DNA from: Kitasatospora sp. NBC_01250 | GTDB lineage: Bacteria; Actinomycetota; Actinomycetes; Streptomycetales; Streptomycetaceae | Reading direction: 5' to 3' | Length of the DNA: 64,000 nt | NCBI RefSeq assembly: GCF_036226465.1 | Contig: NZ_CP108476.1 | Coordinates: forward strand, 6,262,001-6,326,000 | Part shown: positions 52,048-61,021 of the stretch, piece by piece | How the letters are laid out: each line of letters opens with the position of its first letter | Numbering within the stretch: the first letter of the stretch is position 1 | Notes under the pieces: model-generated | Seen by the model: the letters and a program-made list of their open reading frames with translations, nothing else | The model's database searches: none | Told to the model about the DNA's origin: nothing | Program-made: the position numbers and the translations under genes

Positions 52048-53216
52048 GCGCGCCGAGAGCAACCGGCGGCGCCGGGCTGCGGATCGTCCGGGTGGCGAAC
52101 TTCGTCACCCCCGTCTCCGGCGGCCTGCGCACCGCGCTGCGCCACCTGGGCGCGGGCTACCTGGCGGCCGGGCACGAGCCCGTGCTGGTCCTGCCGGGCC
52201 CCGAGCACCGGGACGAACTCACCGACCAGGGACGGGTGGTGACGCTGCCCGGCCCCGTACTGCCGGCCAGCGGCGGCTACCGGCTGCTCACCGACCGCCG
52301 CCTGCTGGCCCGCACCCTGACCGCGCTGGCCCCGGACCGCCTGGAGGTCTCCGACCGCACCACCCTGCGCTGGACGGGCAGTTGGGCCCGCCGTCAGGGG
52401 ATCCCCGCCGCGATGGTCTCGCACGAGAACGTCACCGGCCTGCTGCGCACCCGCGGGCTGCCGGCCCCGGCCGCCCGCGCCCTCGCCGACCGGCTCAACT
52501 CCCGTACCGCGCGGTGCTACGACACCGTCGTGTGCACCACCGCCTGGGCCGCCGAGGAGTTCGCCCGGCTCGGCACCCGCAACCTGGTCCGCGCGCCGCT
52601 CGGCGTCGACCTCGCGCGGCTGCACCCGCGCTGCCACGACCCCGCGCTGCGCGCCCGGTACGCCGGCCCGGGCCGGGCGCTGTTGGTGCTCTGCTCCCGG
52701 CTGTCACCGGAGAAGCGTCCCGGCCTGGCCCTGGCGGCCCTGGCCGAACTGCGGCGCGGCGGGCGGGACGCCGTCCTCGTGGTGGCCGGCACCGGGCCGC
52801 TGCACGCCCGGCTGGCCGAGCGCGCCGACCGGGCCCGGCTGCCCGTCCGGTTCCTCGGGCACCTGGCCGACCGGGCCGGGCTGGCCGCGCTGCTGGCCTC
52901 GGCGGACGTGGTGCTGGCCCCGGGGCCGGTGGAGACCTTCGGGCTGGCGGCCCTGGAGGCGCTGGCCTGCGGCACCCCCGTGGCGGTCAGCCGCTCCTCC
53001 GCGCTGCCGGACATCGTCGGGCCCGCGGGGGCGGTGGCCGTCGACACCGGTGCGGGATTCGCCGCCGCGGTGGCCGAGTTGCTGGCCCGTCCGGCGGCCG
53101 GGCGGCGGGCGGCGGCGCGCGCCAGGGCCGAGCGCTACGGCTGGCCCGCCGCGGTCTCCGCGTTCCTGGCCGCGCACCGGGCGGGCGAGGCGGAGCTGGT
53201 CGGGAGGCCGCGATGA
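52044..53216 (+). CDS. GT4 glycosyltransferase
   Basis: 390 aa from ATG at 52044, overlapping the previous stop by 4 bases. It has the GT-B fold with IVRVANFVTPVSGGLRTALRHLGAGY at the N-terminus and the donor site LLVLCSRLSPEKRPGLALAALAEL with ETFGLAALEALACGTPVAVSRSSALPDIVG. The EX7E motif (ETFGLAALE) is intact. The pair of adjacent GT4 enzymes probably adds two sugars in sequence to one acceptor. Substrate is not predictable by eye. Confidence 0.9.
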   Translation: MSAPRATGGAGLRIVRVANFVTPVSGGLRTALRHLGAGYLAAGHEPVLVLPGPEHRDELTDQGRVVTLPGPVLPASGGYRLLTDRRLLARTLTALAPDRLEVSDRTTLRWTGSWARRQGIPAAMVSHENVTGLLRTRGLPAPAARALADRLNSRTARCYDTVVCTTAWAAEEFARLGTRNLVRAPLGVDLARLHPRCHDPALRARYAGPGRALLVLCSRLSPEKRPGLALAALAELRRGGRDAVLVVAGTGPLHARLAERADRARLPVRFLGHLADRAGLAALLASADVVLAPGPVETFGLAALEALACGTPVAVSRSSALPDIVGPAGAVAVDTGAGFAAAVAELLARPAAGRRAAARARAERYGWPAAVSAFLAAHRAGEAELVGRPR

Positions 53217-54097
53217 CCGCGCCGACCCGGTCCGGGGCCGCCGGAGCCGCCGCCCGTCCGCAGGCCGTCCGGTTCGCCGCCCTCGGCGACTCGCTCACCG
53301 AAGGGGTGGGCAGCCCCTGCGCGGACGGCTGGCGGGGCTGGACCGCGCTGCTCGCCCCCGCGCTGGCGTCGGACCCGGCGCTGGTCGCGCACCACAACCT
53401 GGCGGCCAGCGGAGCACTCGCCGCCGATCTGACGCTCACTCAACTCCCGGCAGCACTGGCCCTGGAGCCGCAGTTCGCCGCCGTGGTCATCGGCGGCAAC
53501 GACACCCTGCGCGCGGGCTTCGACATCGCCCGCACCGCCGCCGCGCTGGACACCACGCTGCGCGCGCTGGTCGATCGGGGCGCCGTGCCGCTGACCGCCT
53601 GCCTGCCCGACCCGGGTCTGCTGCTCGGCCTGCCCGCCGCGCTGGCCCGGCCGCTGGAGCGGCGGATGGCCGCGGTCAACGCCGTCGTCCACGAGCTGTC
53701 CCACCGCTACCGGGCGGTCCACCTCCACCTCGCGGGGCTTCCGTGGCTGCGCGAGCGGGCCCTGCTCAGTGCCGACCGGCTGCACCCGAGTCCGGCCGGC
53801 CATCTGCTGATCGCCCGTCAGTTCCACCTCCTGCTGGCGGAGTCCGGCCACCGGGTCGGGCCGCCGCCGTCCGCCGTCCAGGCACCCCCGCCGCCGGGGC
53901 GCGCCGCCGACCTCTGGTGGCTCGCCACCAGGGGCACCGCCTGGCTGGCGCGGCGCAGCGTCGATCTGCTCCCCGGCCTGCTCGCGCTGGCCGCCGTCGA
54001 GAGCGCGCACCGGTTGCGCGGCACCGCGCCTGCGCTGGACGCCCGCTCCCGGGCCGCCACCGCGGCGGCGCTGGCCGACCTGCCGGTGCCGCCCTGA
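53213..54097 (+). CDS. SGNH/GDSL hydrolase
   Basis: 294 aa from ATG at 53213, overlapping the previous stop by 4 bases. Block I is FAALGDSLTEGVG with the catalytic Ser, block III GGND (VVIGGNDTLRAG), and block V DRLHPSPAGH with catalytic Asp and His. There is no signal peptide, so it is cytosolic. In a glycosyltransferase operon it may de-acylate or acylate the glycan or glycolipid intermediate. The C-terminal 90 residues after DLWWLATRGTAWLARR are Ala/Leu-rich and of unknown use. Confidence 0.9.
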   Translation: MTAPTRSGAAGAAARPQAVRFAALGDSLTEGVGSPCADGWRGWTALLAPALASDPALVAHHNLAASGALAADLTLTQLPAALALEPQFAAVVIGGNDTLRAGFDIARTAAALDTTLRALVDRGAVPLTACLPDPGLLLGLPAALARPLERRMAAVNAVVHELSHRYRAVHLHLAGLPWLRERALLSADRLHPSPAGHLLIARQFHLLLAESGHRVGPPPSAVQAPPPPGRAADLWWLATRGTAWLARRSVDLLPGLLALAAVESAHRLRGTAPALDARSRAATAAALADLPVPP

Positions 54098-54129
54098 GGG
54101 TCGCCGACTCGGACGCGTACGATCGTGCG

Positions 54130-54675
54130 ATGCCGCCGAATCCGACCCAGTTGCTCAAGAGGCTTCCCGCGCCGCTGCGTTGGCTGCTGCCCCCGGTCGT
54201 CCTGACCGCCGTGGTGGCGCTGGTGGTCGCGAGCGGCGGCGCGCCCGGCTGGCAGCCGCCGACCGCTGCGCCGACCCCCGACGCACGGGTGGCGGCCGCC
54301 TGTCGCTCGCTGGCCGCCGCACTGCCGGACCAGCTGCTCGGCCACCCGCGGGAGGCCGCCGGTTCCTCGCCCTACGTGGCGGTCTGGCACAGCTCGCCGC
54401 GGACCGTGCTGCGCTGCGGGGTGCCGAGGCCGGCCGCACTGGACGGCTCCCATGACCTGGGGCCCGAGACCCACGGCGTCCAGTGGTTCGTGGAGCACGA
54501 CGGCCACGGCGGCTACCGCTTCACCACCAGCCAGCTCAGCCTGTACGTCGAGGTCGCCGTGCCGGCCGGCGCCTACCCGAACGCCCCTGATCCCTTGGTG
54601 GACCTGTCCGGCCCGATCGCCGCCACGGTCCCCGGTCTCGACGGCCGGGTCGGCGAGGCCTCCCAGGGGTCGTGA
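54130..54675 (+). CDS. DUF3515 membrane-anchored protein
   Basis: 181 aa from ATG at 54130. A single membrane span (RWLLPPVVLTAVVALVVASGG) is followed by an extracytoplasmic domain typical of DUF3515: AACRSLAAALPDQLLGHPR, SSPYVAVWHSSPRTVLRCGVPRPAAL, VQWFVEHDGHGGYRFTTSQLSLYVEVAVP. Two cysteines (AACRS and LRCGV) could form a disulfide outside the membrane. Function unknown. It follows the glycosyltransferase operon after 32 bp. Confidence 0.85.
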   Translation: MPPNPTQLLKRLPAPLRWLLPPVVLTAVVALVVASGGAPGWQPPTAAPTPDARVAAACRSLAAALPDQLLGHPREAAGSSPYVAVWHSSPRTVLRCGVPRPAALDGSHDLGPETHGVQWFVEHDGHGGYRFTTSQLSLYVEVAVPAGAYPNAPDPLVDLSGPIAATVPGLDGRVGEASQGS

Positions 54676-54764
54676 GCCGACGCACAATTCTCCGATGGTA
54701 GGATCGGCTGCTCTGAATACTGCCCAGGTGAGGGCGCCGGGCAGACTCTGAGGGGGACCGTCTC

Positions 54765-56210
54765 GTGACGGGACACGCCGTACAGCAAACGATCGCCGAG
54801 CCGATACCGGCGACCGGGACCGGCTCCCCGCAGAGTGCCGCCCCGGACCGGGTGGGGCCGCGCTGGCTGCCCTACGGTCTGGCGGGCCTCTTCTTCGTGG
54901 TCTACGCGATCGTCTCGATCCGGCGCCAGCAGCGCGTCATGTCCGGCGGCTACGACCTCGGGATCTTCGAGCAGGCGATCCGCAGCTACGCGCACCTGCA
55001 CGCGCCGGTCGCCGCCCTCAAGGGCCCGGGCTACAGCGTGCTCGGCGACCACTTCAGCCCGATCATCGCCGTGATCGCGCCCTTCTACCGCCTCTTCCCG
55101 ACGCCGATCACGCTGTTGGTCGCGCAGGCCCTGCTGCTCGCGCTCGCGGTGATCCCGATCACCCGGTGGGCCCAGCAGACCAGGGGCCTGTGGGTCGGCC
55201 TGGCCGCCGGGCTCGGGATGGGCTGCGCCTGGGGCATCGCCCGGGTGGTCGCCTTCGACTTCCACGAGATCTGCTTCGGCGTCCCGCTGGTGGCCTTCGC
55301 CATGGAGGCGGCCGGGCGCGGCCGTTGGCGCCAGGCGGCGCTCTGGGCGCTGCCGCTGGTGCTGGTCAAGGAGGACCTCGGGCTGACCGTGGCGATGTTC
55401 GGCTGCTACATCGCCTGGCGCGGCCCGCGCAAGCTCGGCATCACGCTCGTCGTGGTGGGGTTGGTCGCCACCGCGGTGGAGATGTTCGTGCTGATCCCGA
55501 TGGCCAGCCCGCTGGGGGCCAACGACTACCTTCAGCAGTTGGAGCCCAGCGCCGCCCCGCACATCCCGGGCAACCACTGGTGGCCGCCGACCCGGCTGGA
55601 CACCGTGCTGATGCTGCTGGCGCCCACCGCGTTCCTGGCGCTGCGCTCCCCGTTGGCCGCGATCGCGCTGCCCACTCTCGGCTGGCGCTTCATCTCGCAC
55701 AACCCCGCCTACTGGGGCCAGTCCTACCACTACAACGGCATCCTGGTGCCGATCGCGTTCGGCGCGATGATCGACGTGCTGGCGCGCCGCCCCGCGTACT
55801 TCTCCGGGCTGCGGCTGCGCCTGGTGCTGGCGGCCGGCCTGGCGGTGACGGTGGCGACCCTGCCCTCCTTCCCGCTCTCCGAGGTGGTCAGTCCGGCCAC
55901 CTGGCGCACCACGCTGCACGAACGGGCCGCGCTGCGCCTGGCCGCCGAGGTCCCCGACGGCGCGACGGTGGCCGCGACCAACCAGCTCGCCGCCCAGCTG
56001 ACCAGCCGGACCACGGTGAGCATGGCCTGCCCGTACCACAAGCCGCCCCAGCCGGTGCAGTGGCTGGTGGTCGACCCGAAGGACCCCACCGCCGACACCT
56101 CCAACTGCCCGGCCGGGTGGAACCGCGTGGTGAGCGACGCCGAGCAGGCGGGATACACGGTGGCGGACACCCAGGACGGGATCACGCTGCTCAAGCGCAG
56201 CGCCGGCTGA
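54765..56210 (+). CDS. DUF2079 integral membrane protein
   Basis: 481 aa from GTG at 54765 with GAGGGGGA upstream. It has the DUF2079 core: SGGYDLGIFEQAIRSYAHLHAP with a conserved Asp, and LGDHFSPIIAVIAPFYRLFPTP. The family resembles GT-C glycosyltransferases, whose extracytoplasmic loop Asp binds a lipid-linked sugar. Nine to ten spans are visible, and VVAFDFHEICFGVPLVAFAMEA is a second conserved block. A soluble C-terminal domain of about 120 residues follows (HERAALRLAAEVPDGATVAATNQLAAQLT). It may use a polyprenyl sugar with the upstream GT4 enzymes; inference only. Confidence 0.87.
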   Translation: MTGHAVQQTIAEPIPATGTGSPQSAAPDRVGPRWLPYGLAGLFFVVYAIVSIRRQQRVMSGGYDLGIFEQAIRSYAHLHAPVAALKGPGYSVLGDHFSPIIAVIAPFYRLFPTPITLLVAQALLLALAVIPITRWAQQTRGLWVGLAAGLGMGCAWGIARVVAFDFHEICFGVPLVAFAMEAAGRGRWRQAALWALPLVLVKEDLGLTVAMFGCYIAWRGPRKLGITLVVVGLVATAVEMFVLIPMASPLGANDYLQQLEPSAAPHIPGNHWWPPTRLDTVLMLLAPTAFLALRSPLAAIALPTLGWRFISHNPAYWGQSYHYNGILVPIAFGAMIDVLARRPAYFSGLRLRLVLAAGLAVTVATLPSFPLSEVVSPATWRTTLHERAALRLAAEVPDGATVAATNQLAAQLTSRTTVSMACPYHKPPQPVQWLVVDPKDPTADTSNCPAGWNRVVSDAEQAGYTVADTQDGITLLKRSAG

Positions 56211-56295
56211 CGGGTCCGCCGGACCGTCGGGTCGTTCGCATATCAAACAGAAAGCACCATAAGCGCGTATCACTTCTGAGTGGTTGCGTTGGGTC

Positions 56296-56324
56296 TTGTG
56301 CTGCCCCGATCAGTAAAATATCGT
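56296..56324 (+). promoter_or_regulatory. Promoter of the secreted HExxE protein gene
   Basis: TTGTGC (56296-56301) and TATCGT (56319-56324) are separated by 17 bp in an unusually AT-rich stretch (56230-56350), about 90 bp before the GTG start. Confidence 0.5.
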
Positions 56325-56413
56325 ATTGCACATTGCATCATGCGTTCTGGACCACCCCCCGCCCGCAGGCCGCGGGCGGGTCCTCCACGCCACCAGAAAC
56401 GGACGCTGACCCC

Positions 56414-58420
56414 GTGATCACAGACAGATCGGGCCTGCTCCACCGCGGCCGGCGGACGGCGCTGCTCGCCGTGGCCGCAGCCCTGGCCGCCGCCGGGCTG
56501 GCCAGCCCGCTGACGGCCGCCGCCGACCCCGGCCACCCCGGCGCCGTGGCCGCGCCGGCCAAGCCCGGCACCCCGAAGAGCGTCGCCGCCCCGGCCGGCC
56601 CGCACCGCGCGGCACCCGGCCGGATCGGCGCCGCCCACCCGGCCTCCGCCGCGCAGCTCGCCGCGAACTCCGCCGGCAAGAGCGGCGGCAAGGTCACGCC
56701 GAACCTCGCCGACGGCGCCGACCCGGGCACCGGGGACGACGGCGACGGCAACGTCGCCAACGAGTACGACCAGCAGGTCACCTACAAGGGCGGCCAGGAC
56801 TCCGCCGGCGTGGTGATCGGGCCGCCCAAGGTCTACCTGGTGGTGTGGGGCTCGCAGTGGGGCACCCCGTCCACCAACTCCAGTGGCGACGTGGTGATGT
56901 CCAGCGACAAGGACCAGGCCGTCCCCTACCAGCAGGACTTCTTCAAGGGCCTCGGCGGCGCCGGCGACGGCTGGAGCGCGGTGCTGACCCAGTACTGCGA
57001 GGGCATCGCGACCGGCAGTGTGCAGTGCCCCTCCAGCGCGGCGCACATCCCCTACCCGCAGGCGGGCAGCGTGCTCGCCGGCGTCTGGGTGGACAACGGC
57101 ACGGCCGCCCCGCAGGCCGCCACCGAGCCGCAGCTCGGGGCCGAAGCCCTCGCGGCCGCCCAGCACTTCGGCAACACCACCGAGGCGCAGAACCGCAACG
57201 TGCAGTACGTCATCGACTCGCCGCAGGGCACCGACCCGGACAAGTGGCACGAGCTGGGCTACTGCGCCTGGCACGACTTCCAGCGCTCGTCCTACGGTCA
57301 GCTGGCGTACACCAACATGCCCTACCTGACCGACGTCGCGGGCTGCGGCACCAACTGGTTCGGCGAGAACACCGCGCGCGGCAGGCTCGACGGCTACGGC
57401 ATCATCGGCGGCCACGAGTACGCCGAGACGGTCACCGACCCGGACACCCCGGGCGGTTGGACGGACGGCACCGGCCAGGAGATCGCCGACAAGTGCGCCT
57501 GGATCCCCAAGGGTTCCAACGGCGGCCTCTTCTTCGAGAACCTGTCCACCGGTTCGTTCCCGCTGCAGACGCTCTGGTCCAACACCGACCACCTGTGCAT
57601 GGCCTCGGACCCGGTCTACACCAACCCGCCCGTGGTGCTCAGCACCATGTGCGACCGGATCGACGCGCCGAACACCCCCGTCTCGATCCCCGCCGTCGCG
57701 GTGGACAGCGCGGGTTCGGCGGTCGGCTACAGCGCCACCGGTCTGCCCGGGGGCCTGAGCATCAACGCCGCGACCGGCGTCATCTCCGGCACCGCCGCCG
57801 CCACCAACGGCTACCAGCGGGTCACCGTCAACGCGACCGACACCTCGGGGATGACGGCGAGCACCGGGTTCTGGGAGTCCGTCACCAGTGCCGGGCAGCC
57901 GGGCTGCGGCGGCATCGAGCAGCTCACCGACGCGGGCTTCGAGAACGGCTCGGCGGACGTCGACCACACCGTGATGACCGACGCGTGGAGCCCCTCCGGC
58001 TACAACGTGATCACGCCCTCCAGCCTGCACGCGCCGCACTCCGGCAGCTGGTACGCCTGGCTGGGTCAGGACACCGGCGCCGACTCGATCACCAACTACC
58101 TGGACACCTACCCCGGTTACTCCTCGGCCACGTTCTCCTTCTGGCTCGACACCGAGACCACCAACACCTCCAGCAGCGCGCCCGACACGCTCTCGCTGGT
58201 GGCGGTCGACCAGTACACCGGCCAGCCGCTCGGCACGGTGCGGACCTGGAGCAGCCAGAACCCGACCAACGGCTACCAGCAGCAGTCGGTGGACCTGAGC
58301 CCCTTCATCAGCCAGGTCGGCTGGGGTACCACCATCGGTCTCCAGCTCGTCTCGCACGAGAGCGGCCTCACTCCCACGACCGCCTTCCTGATCGACGACG
58401 CCTCGGCCCACGAAAGCTGA
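56414..58420 (+). CDS. Secreted HExxE protein with Ig-like and jelly-roll domains
   Basis: 668 aa from GTG at 56414. A signal peptide covers about 1-37 (RTALLAVAAALAAAGLASPLTAAADP). The first domain (VIGPPKVYLVVWGSQWGTP, FFKGLGGAGDGWSAVLTQYCEG) contains GIIGGHEYAETVTDPDTPGGW, an HExxE motif that looks like a gluzincin-type zinc site followed by Asp. A putative Ig domain (SATGLPGGLSINAATGVISGTAAATNGY) and a C-terminal jelly-roll like domain (LTDAGFENGSADVDH, GSWYAWLGQDTGADS) follow. Many cysteines suit an exported protein. Streptomycete homologues are annotated only by their Ig domain; protease activity is a prediction. Confidence 0.85.
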   Translation: MITDRSGLLHRGRRTALLAVAAALAAAGLASPLTAAADPGHPGAVAAPAKPGTPKSVAAPAGPHRAAPGRIGAAHPASAAQLAANSAGKSGGKVTPNLADGADPGTGDDGDGNVANEYDQQVTYKGGQDSAGVVIGPPKVYLVVWGSQWGTPSTNSSGDVVMSSDKDQAVPYQQDFFKGLGGAGDGWSAVLTQYCEGIATGSVQCPSSAAHIPYPQAGSVLAGVWVDNGTAAPQAATEPQLGAEALAAAQHFGNTTEAQNRNVQYVIDSPQGTDPDKWHELGYCAWHDFQRSSYGQLAYTNMPYLTDVAGCGTNWFGENTARGRLDGYGIIGGHEYAETVTDPDTPGGWTDGTGQEIADKCAWIPKGSNGGLFFENLSTGSFPLQTLWSNTDHLCMASDPVYTNPPVVLSTMCDRIDAPNTPVSIPAVAVDSAGSAVGYSATGLPGGLSINAATGVISGTAAATNGYQRVTVNATDTSGMTASTGFWESVTSAGQPGCGGIEQLTDAGFENGSADVDHTVMTDAWSPSGYNVITPSSLHAPHSGSWYAWLGQDTGADSITNYLDTYPGYSSATFSFWLDTETTNTSSSAPDTLSLVAVDQYTGQPLGTVRTWSSQNPTNGYQQQSVDLSPFISQVGWGTTIGLQLVSHESGLTPTTAFLIDDASAHES

Positions 58421-58445
58421 CGCACCGTCAATGATCGGCGCTCGT

Positions 58446-58473
58446 GCGGGCCGGAGTGTGCCCTCCGGTCCGC
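58446..58473 (+). terminator. Hairpin terminator after the HExxE protein gene
   Basis: GCGGGCCGGAG pairs with CTCCGGTCCGC (11 bp, one G-U) around a 6-base loop, 25 bp after the stop. Confidence 0.7.
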
Positions 58474-58536
58474 GCGGGCGCCTGCCGCGGTGAAAACCGG
58501 TTTTCCGTCCGCCGGTCGCCGGGGCAGACTCCCGGG

Positions 58537-59100
58537 GTGACCCCACTGCGCGAGATCCGTGCCGACCACGACGCCACCGGCATCGTGCTCTACCAGGCCT
58601 ACGCCCCGGCGATCGCCGATCCGGCGGTGGCCTCCGGACGCTTCGTGGCGCCCTTCTCGCGCGGCCGGATGACCTGGCTCAAGCCCTCCTTCCGCTGGCT
58701 GATGCACCGCAGCAACTGGGCCCGGAAGCCCGGCCAGGAGCGGGTGCTGGCGGTCCGGATCACCCATGAGGGCTGGCGGCGGGCGCTGGGCTCGGCCGTG
58801 CTCACCACGGCCGACCCGGCCGCGCTGGCGCGGGCCGTCGTGCACCTGCAGTGGGACCCGGAGCGCTCGCTGTCCGGTGCCGCACTCAACCACTACAGCA
58901 TCCAGGTCGGCGTCGGGCGCGCTCTCATCGATGCCTTGGCGGACGACTGGACCGTCTCCATCACCGACCTCACCCCGCGCGTGCGCAGGATCGCCGCGCT
59001 GGTCCGCTCCGGCCGCACCGCGCAGGCCGCCCGGCTGCTGCCGCCCGAGCGGCCGTATCCACTGGAGCCGCAGCTGGCCCGGCAGTTGGGGATGGGCTGA
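58537..59100 (+). CDS. DUF4291 family protein
   Basis: 187 aa from GTG at 58537; the ribosome binding site is poor. The conserved DUF4291 blocks are REIRADHDATGIVLYQAYAPAIADPAVASGRFV, FSRGRMTWLKPSFRWLMHRSNWARKPGQERVLAVRI and LQWDPERSLSGAALNHYSIQVGVG. There are no membrane segments. The family is widespread in bacteria and fungi without known activity. It is followed after 56 bp by a GNAT gene on the same strand. Confidence 0.87.
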   Translation: MTPLREIRADHDATGIVLYQAYAPAIADPAVASGRFVAPFSRGRMTWLKPSFRWLMHRSNWARKPGQERVLAVRITHEGWRRALGSAVLTTADPAALARAVVHLQWDPERSLSGAALNHYSIQVGVGRALIDALADDWTVSITDLTPRVRRIAALVRSGRTAQAARLLPPERPYPLEPQLARQLGMG

Positions 59101-59156
59101 CGGAGTCCGGGGCAAATCCAATGGCGCTGCCGGCACTTCAGTGCTTGGATCCGCCG

Positions 59157-59981
59157 GTGACCTCCACCGATGACGACCTGCTGGCCCGCCTGGAAGGCTA
59201 CTACGACGCCGTGCCGCGCGCCGCCGCGCGCACCGAGGACTTCGGACCGCTGACCCTCTTCGTCCGCGAGGGCGCCGGCTGGCCGTACTACGCGCGGCCC
59301 GCGCGGCCCGGCACCGCACCGGTGACCGAGGCCGACGTGCGCCGGGTCCGCGCCCGCCAGCGGGAGTTGGGCCTCCCCGAGGCCTTCGAATGGGTGGCCG
59401 AGACCTCGCCCACCCTGCGCCCGGCCGCCGAGCGGGCCGGCCTCACCGTGCACGAGCACCCGCTGATGGTGCTCGCCCCGGATGCACCGACCCCGGCCGT
59501 CGCCGCGCCGGACGACGCCTCGGTGCGGATCGTCGGGCCCGAGGACCCGGCCCTGCCGGGCGCCCTCGCCGTCCCCCACCTGGCCTTCGCCGAGCCCGGC
59601 ACCCGCGTCGGCACGGCGGGCCCCGCCGAACTCGCCGCCGCCATCCGCGAGCGCGCCGCCGACGTCCCTCGGACGGCCGACCGCATCCGGGCCGGCCTGA
59701 CCGCGGTGGCCGCCGCCCTCCGCGACGGCTCGGCCCTGTGCGCGGGCCAGTGCCTCGCGGTCGGCGAGGTGGCCGAGATCGCCGGCCTCGGCACCCTGCC
59801 CACCGCCCGCCGCCGGGGCCTGGCCCTCGCCGTCACCGCCGCCCTGGTCGCGGACGCCCGCGCGGCCGGGGTACGGACCGTCTTCCTCTCGGCGGACACC
59901 GAGGACGTCGCCCGCATCTACGCCCGACTCGGCTTCCGCACGGTGGGAACCGCCCTGATCGCGGAGCCGGCCGCCGCTTGA
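59157..59981 (+). CDS. GNAT-family N-acetyltransferase
   Basis: 274 aa from GTG at 59157; an in-frame ATG at 59121 would add 12 residues. The C-terminal half has the acetyl-CoA loop EIAGLGTLPTARRRGLALAVTAALVADARAAGVRTVFLSADTEDVARIYARLGFRTVG, which contains the RxxGxA/G pattern (RRRGLA). The N-terminal half (about 1-120) is a degenerate GNAT-like domain. Acceptor substrate unknown. Its stop codon (59979-59981) lies within the -35 element of the next gene's promoter. Confidence 0.85.
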   Translation: MTSTDDDLLARLEGYYDAVPRAAARTEDFGPLTLFVREGAGWPYYARPARPGTAPVTEADVRRVRARQRELGLPEAFEWVAETSPTLRPAAERAGLTVHEHPLMVLAPDAPTPAVAAPDDASVRIVGPEDPALPGALAVPHLAFAEPGTRVGTAGPAELAAAIRERAADVPRTADRIRAGLTAVAAALRDGSALCAGQCLAVGEVAEIAGLGTLPTARRRGLALAVTAALVADARAAGVRTVFLSADTEDVARIYARLGFRTVGTALIAEPAAA

Positions 59982-60008
59982 CCTCAAGCTCACTTGATGA
60001 GCGAGGAT
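59978..60008 (+). promoter_or_regulatory. SoxR-box-like promoter with 19-bp spacing
   Basis: CCTCAAG-CTCA-CTTGATG (59982-59999) differs by one arm base from the SoxR consensus CCTCAAG-N4-CTTGAGG known from E. coli soxS. TTGACC (59978-59983) and GAGGAT (60003-60008) flank it with the 19-bp spacing used by MerR-family activators. It is 46 bp before the quinone oxidoreductase start. Confidence 0.75.
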
Positions 60009-60045
60009 GCTGATCGGCCGTCAAAGCGATCAAGGAGTCACACCC

Positions 60046-61005
60046 ATGCGTGCCGTTTGGCTGAAGCAGTTCGGCGACCCGTCCGTCCTCGTCGCGGGGG
60101 AGGCGCCCGACCCCGTGCCGGAGGCCGGGGAGGTGGTGGTCGACGTCGCCTACGCGAACATCACCTTCGTCGAGACGCAGTTCCGGGCGACCGGGGCCGG
60201 GCCGTTCCGGGCCGAGCCGCCGCTGATCCCGGGCAACGGGGTGGGCGGCACGGTCGGGGAGCTGGGTGCGGGGGCCGATCCGCGGCTGCTCGGGCGGCGG
60301 GTGGTGACGGGGACCGGAGGGTCGGGCGGATACGCCGAGCGGGTGGCGGTCCCGGCCGACGGGGTGTTCGCGGTGCCGGACGGTGTCGCGCTGGACGACG
60401 CGGTCGCGCTGCTCGCCGACGGGCGGACCGCGGTGATGCAGCTGCGGGCGGCTGAGGTGGCGGCCGGGGACCGGGTGCTGGTGGAGGCGGCCGGCGGCGG
60501 GGTCGGCAGCCTGCTGGTGCAGCTGGCCAAGGCGGCCGGGGCGCAGGTGGTCGCCGTCGCGGGTGGGGCGGGCAAGCTGGCGCTGGCCCGTGAGCTCGGC
60601 GCGGACTTCGCCTTCGACTACCGCGAGGCCGACTGGGCCGTGCGCGTGGAGCAGGAAGTCGGCCCGGTCGACGTTGTGTTCGACGGTGTCGGCGGTGCCG
60701 TCGGTCGGGCCGCCTTCGGACTGCTCGCGTCCGGTGGCCGGATGGACAGCTACGGCCTGGCCAGCGGCGAGTGGGCCGGGATCACCGACGCGCAGGCCGC
60801 CGCCCGCGAGGTACGGCTGGTCAGCGCCGACCGCAGCCCGGAGCAGCTGCGGGCCTGCACCGAGCACGCGCTCGCCGAGGCCGCCGCGGGCCGGCTGCGC
60901 CCGGTGATCGGCCAGCGCTTCCCGCTGGAGCGGGCGGCCGACGCGCACGCGGCCATCGAGTCCCGCGCCACGCTCGGCAAGACCCTGCTGGAGACCGCGA
61001 GTTGA
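60046..61005 (+). CDS. Zinc-free quinone oxidoreductase (MDR superfamily)
   Basis: 319 aa from ATG at 60046 with AAGGAG upstream. The fold is that of NADPH:quinone reductases (Qor/zeta-crystallin): RAVWLKQFGDPSVLVAGEAPDP, the NADPH loop DRVLVEAAGGGVGSLLVQLAKAAGAQVVAVAGGAGK, and VDVVFDGVGGAVG. No zinc ligands are visible. Streptomycete SoxR targets include such a reductase, and the promoter here has a SoxR-like box, so redox-active metabolites probably induce it. It is followed after 16 bp by the uridine kinase-like gene, likely in one transcript. Confidence 0.92.
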   Translation: MRAVWLKQFGDPSVLVAGEAPDPVPEAGEVVVDVAYANITFVETQFRATGAGPFRAEPPLIPGNGVGGTVGELGAGADPRLLGRRVVTGTGGSGGYAERVAVPADGVFAVPDGVALDDAVALLADGRTAVMQLRAAEVAAGDRVLVEAAGGGVGSLLVQLAKAAGAQVVAVAGGAGKLALARELGADFAFDYREADWAVRVEQEVGPVDVVFDGVGGAVGRAAFGLLASGGRMDSYGLASGEWAGITDAQAAAREVRLVSADRSPEQLRACTEHALAEAAAGRLRPVIGQRFPLERAADAHAAIESRATLGKTLLETAS

Positions 61006-61021
61006 CCAGGAGTACGCACCG

